Shown here piece after piece: positions 14,556 to 16,059 of a stretch of 16,059 nt of DNA (within the stretch, counting starts at the first letter, position 1; the number at the start of each line of letters is the position of its first letter). The position numbers and the translations under genes are program-made. Source of the stretch: Actinobacteria bacterium UBA2541 (GTDB lineage: Bacteria; Actinomycetota; Actinomycetes; Nanopelagicales; Nanopelagicaceae); the NCBI GenBank assembly GCA_002340925.1, contig DDMR01000074.1, positions 10,313-26,371 on the forward strand, written 5' to 3'. A model generated the notes under the pieces. It had not been told where the DNA came from. It did no database searches and was given only the letters and a program-made list of their open reading frames with translations.

Positions 14556-15722
14556 CTAAGCACCCCACCCAGCTTGGTTTCCACCAATACGTTCAGCGGC
14601 AATCTTCTCGGCATATCCACTTTTTGCATAAGTTTTCATTGGTTCGCCATCAATTCCCTTTGCTTCACGCCATTCGCGGATCATTGGACGAACATCGGTG
14701 TTGAAGGCATCCATCAAAACTTCATGCGCTGCAAGAACATCACCGCTCTTTTGTGCCGCTTTAAGTGCATCTTGATCAACAAATACCGCTTTAGCAACTG
14801 CCTCTTGAACATTCATGATTGAGCGAATTTGGCCAGGAATCTTCGCTTCAATGTTGTGGCATTGGTCTAGAACATATGAAACCGGAGTCCCCACATCAAA
14901 GCCGCCACCTACATTTACTTCGTGCATAATTCTAAACAATTGAAATGGATCAGCCGCGCCAACGATTAAATCATCATCAGCATAGAAACGTGAATTAAAG
15001 TCGAATGCGCCAAGTCGCTTTGCGCGAAGCAAGCTTGCCACGATGAATTCGATATTTGTTCCTGGTGCATGGTGGCCGGTATCAACACAGACCCAAGCTT
15101 TTTCGCCAAGAGCTAAGCAGTGAACTAATGAAGTTCCCCAGTCTGGAACATCGGTGTGATAAAAAGCTGGCTCGAAGAATTTGTATTCCAAGAGCATTCT
15201 CTGGTTTGCACCAAGCGCTTTATAAGTCCTTGAAAGTGACTCGGCCAATCTATCTTGACGTTCGACGATACTGTCTTGGCCTGGATAGTTTGTGCCATCT
15301 GCAAACCATAATTTCAAATCTTGAGAACCAGTTATATTCATAATATCGATGCAATCTAAAAGGTGGGCAACCGCACGATCGCGAATCTTCGGATCGGGGT
15401 TACAGACTGATCCCAACTTGTATTCATCATCTTGAAAGGTGTTTGAATTTATCGTTCCCAGAACAACACCAAGTTCTCTGGCATGTGCAGCAAGTTTTGC
15501 GTAATCCTCGACCTTGTCCCATGGGATATGTAGGGCAACACTTGGCGCGGCTCCGGTGTATTTATTTACTTGAGCGGCATCGGCAATCTTCTCGAAGGGA
15601 TCGCGTGGAACACCTGGTTGTGCGAAAACTTTGAATCTAGTTCCAGAGTTTCCATATGCCCAAGATGGCGTTTCGATTTTCAGTCGATCTAGGACTGCTT
15701 TTACCTGAGAAACATTAGCCAC
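14556..15722 (-). CDS. rhaI: L-rhamnose isomerase, RhaI type
   Basis: A 388-residue xylose-isomerase-like TIM-barrel enzyme that converts L-rhamnose to L-rhamnulose, of the Pseudomonas/actinobacterial RhaI type and not the E. coli RhaA type. Metal-site residues line up with the characterised P. stutzeri enzyme: E184 (KFFEP), D214 and H217 (VCVDTGHH), D249 and D251 (YADDDL), and D286 (LDQCHN). D241 (FDFNSRF) sits where that enzyme has a metal-binding His; I recall Asp there in other actinobacterial RhaI, so it is probably a subfamily trait. KLWFADGTNYPGQDS (137-151) is highly typical. The GTG start has AAGGAG 6 nt upstream. It is the first gene of the leftward operon, followed two bases later by rhaEW, with the promoter and operator directly upstream. 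Confidence 0.94.
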   Translation of the reverse strand: MANVSQVKAVLDRLKIETPSWAYGNSGTRFKVFAQPGVPRDPFEKIADAAQVNKYTGAAPSVALHIPWDKVEDYAKLAAHARELGVVLGTINSNTFQDDEYKLGSVCNPDPKIRDRAVAHLLDCIDIMNITGSQDLKLWFADGTNYPGQDSIVERQDRLAESLSRTYKALGANQRMLLEYKFFEPAFYHTDVPDWGTSLVHCLALGEKAWVCVDTGHHAPGTNIEFIVASLLRAKRLGAFDFNSRFYADDDLIVGAADPFQLFRIMHEVNVGGGFDVGTPVSYVLDQCHNIEAKIPGQIRSIMNVQEAVAKAVFVDQDALKAAQKSGDVLAAHEVLMDAFNTDVRPMIREWREAKGIDGEPMKTYAKSGYAEKIAAERIGGNQAGWGA

Positions 15723-15728
15723 GGGGCG

Positions 15729-15734
15729 CTCCTT
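15729..15734 (-). promoter_or_regulatory. ribosome binding site of rhaI
   Basis: AAGGAG on the minus strand lies six bases before the GTG at 15722. It is a strong site that supports GTG as the rhaI start. Confidence 0.75.
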
Positions 15735-15766
15735 AACTTCGGTGAATTTCTTTAAAATCTAAGGTA

Positions 15767-15795
15767 ATCCTAGTTCAAATGCTGCTTTTGGTAAA
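15767..15795 (-). promoter_or_regulatory. candidate rhaI promoter
   Basis: On the minus strand TTTACC (-35, 4 of 6 consensus) and TAGGAT (-10, 4 of 6) are separated by exactly 17 bases. This would give a short leader of about 40 nt before rhaI. The -35 lies four bases downstream of the perfect palindrome at 15800-15816. TTACC occurs twice in tandem here (TTACCGTTTACC). This is a pattern match only. Confidence 0.42.
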
Positions 15796-15799
15796 CGGT

Positions 15800-15816
15800 A
15801 AGTTGTCCGACAACTT
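15800..15816. promoter_or_regulatory. GntR/FadR-type operator upstream of rhaI
   Basis: AAGTTGTCCGACAACTT is a perfect inverted repeat with 8-bp arms around one central base. Its core TTGTCNGACAA fits the FadR-subfamily pattern TNGTNNNACNA and closely resembles the E. coli FadR layout (TGGTCNGACCA). It stands just upstream of the rhaI promoter candidate. The GntR regulator at 7858-8544 is the likely binder; whether it represses or activates from here is not clear. Confidence 0.7.
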
Positions 15817-15826
15817 GATTCAAAGT

Positions 15827-15857
15827 AAAAAGCCCTCTGCATTTTCGCAGAGGGCTT
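15827..15857 (-). terminator. Rho-independent terminator of nrdJ
   Basis: AAGCCCTCTGC pairs perfectly with GCAGAGGGCTT (11 bp, GC-rich core) around a 6-nt loop. Read on the minus strand, the stem ends in CTTTTTACTTTG, giving the needed U-rich tail. It lies 22 bases after the nrdJ stop and separates this gene from the rhaI operator, so rhaI needs its own promoter. Confidence 0.88.
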
Positions 15858-15879
15858 AAATTACTTAATTACTTTCAGA

Positions 15880-16059
15880 TTATGAACATCCAGAAGTATT
15901 GCCGCAACCTTCGCAGACGAAGCATGAACCAGCCATACGCATCTTTACTCCACATGTCATGCAGAGAGGTGCATCTGATTTAACGCCGCTCATCTTTTCG
16001 AAGAGTTCCATTGAAGAACCAACTCCGTTGCCTTCTGCAGGCGCACTTTCAATCTTTAC
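15880..16059 (-). CDS. nrdJ: vitamin B12-dependent ribonucleotide reductase (class II), C-terminal end
   Basis: Partial gene: only the last 59 residues and the stop are in the window. They end in DAPLCMTCGVKMRMAGSCF followed by VCEGCGNTSGCS, the cysteine-rich tail (CxxC, then CxxCxxC, final Cys) that closes class II NrdJ proteins and is thought to bind zinc or help re-reduce the active site. The enzyme makes deoxyribonucleotides using adenosylcobalamin and works with or without oxygen. It is a housekeeping gene and marks the right border of the sugar locus. A clear terminator follows it. The identification rests on the tail alone, which is distinctive. Confidence 0.9.
   Translation of the reverse strand, partial: VKIESAPAEGNGVGSSMELFEKMSGVKSDAPLCMTCGVKMRMAGSCFVCEGCGNTSGCS

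Noticed and set aside
12501..14704. Several plus-strand open frames opposite rhaEW and rhaI
   Set aside because: They lie antisense to well-supported enzymes with conserved motifs and have unlikely composition; they are shadows of the coding strand.
1..16059. Mobile elements, CRISPR arrays, tRNA or rRNA genes
   Set aside because: I saw no transposase or integrase motifs, no regularly spaced repeats and no cloverleaf or rRNA-like sequence; gene order is compact and intact.

Overview
The window looks like a chromosomal sugar-catabolism locus from a small-genome, moderately AT-rich actinobacterium. My best guess is a freshwater acI / Nanopelagicales (Ca. Planktophila-like) relative. This rests on actinobacterial-style proteins (RhaI, a fused RhaE-RhaW, a class II NrdJ tail), AT-rich codon use, very short gene spacing and many GTG/TTG starts. 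The taxonomic call is inference from sequence style and was not searched.

Layout. (1) Positions 1-3024, minus strand: a tight four-gene operon running leftward, coding a D-2-hydroxyacid dehydrogenase, a zinc alcohol/polyol dehydrogenase, a DHDPS/NAL-family aldolase or dehydratase, and the start of a Gfo/Idh/MocA oxidoreductase. (2) 3025-3194: a divergent control region. (3) 3195-11127, plus strand: a rhamnose-type ABC importer (ATPase, two permeases, binding protein), a FadR-type GntR regulator, then a coupled trio of a metallo-beta-lactamase-fold protein, an SDR and a non-zinc MDR. (4) 11114-15722, minus strand, convergent with the plus operon: rhaI, rhaEW and rhaB, which together take L-rhamnose to DHAP plus L-lactate. 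(5) 15723-15879: the rhaI promoter/operator region and a strong terminator. (6) 15880-16059: the C-terminal end of nrdJ (B12-dependent ribonucleotide reductase). No stretch longer than 300 bases lacks a gene.

How it fits together. The importer brings in L-rhamnose; RhaI isomerises it to L-rhamnulose, RhaB phosphorylates it, the aldolase half of RhaEW splits it to DHAP and L-lactaldehyde, and the dehydrogenase half oxidises the aldehyde to L-lactate. A perfect 17-bp palindrome upstream of rhaI matches the FadR-type TNGTNNNACNA operator pattern. A weaker relative of it overlaps a TTGACA box upstream of the importer operon, so the GntR protein in the locus is the obvious candidate regulator of both arms.

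The parts not explained by textbook rhamnose catabolism are the MBL/SDR/MDR trio, in which the MBL protein has lost its entire HxHxDH motif and the MDR lacks zinc ligands, and the left oxidative operon, whose DHDPS-like enzyme has Gln in place of the usual catalytic Tyr. These may handle a derivative or second substrate entering by the same route. Other oddities are a likely AUU start codon on the importer ATPase, a strong hairpin just before the binding-protein gene, and a binding protein with a signal peptide but no lipobox cysteine.
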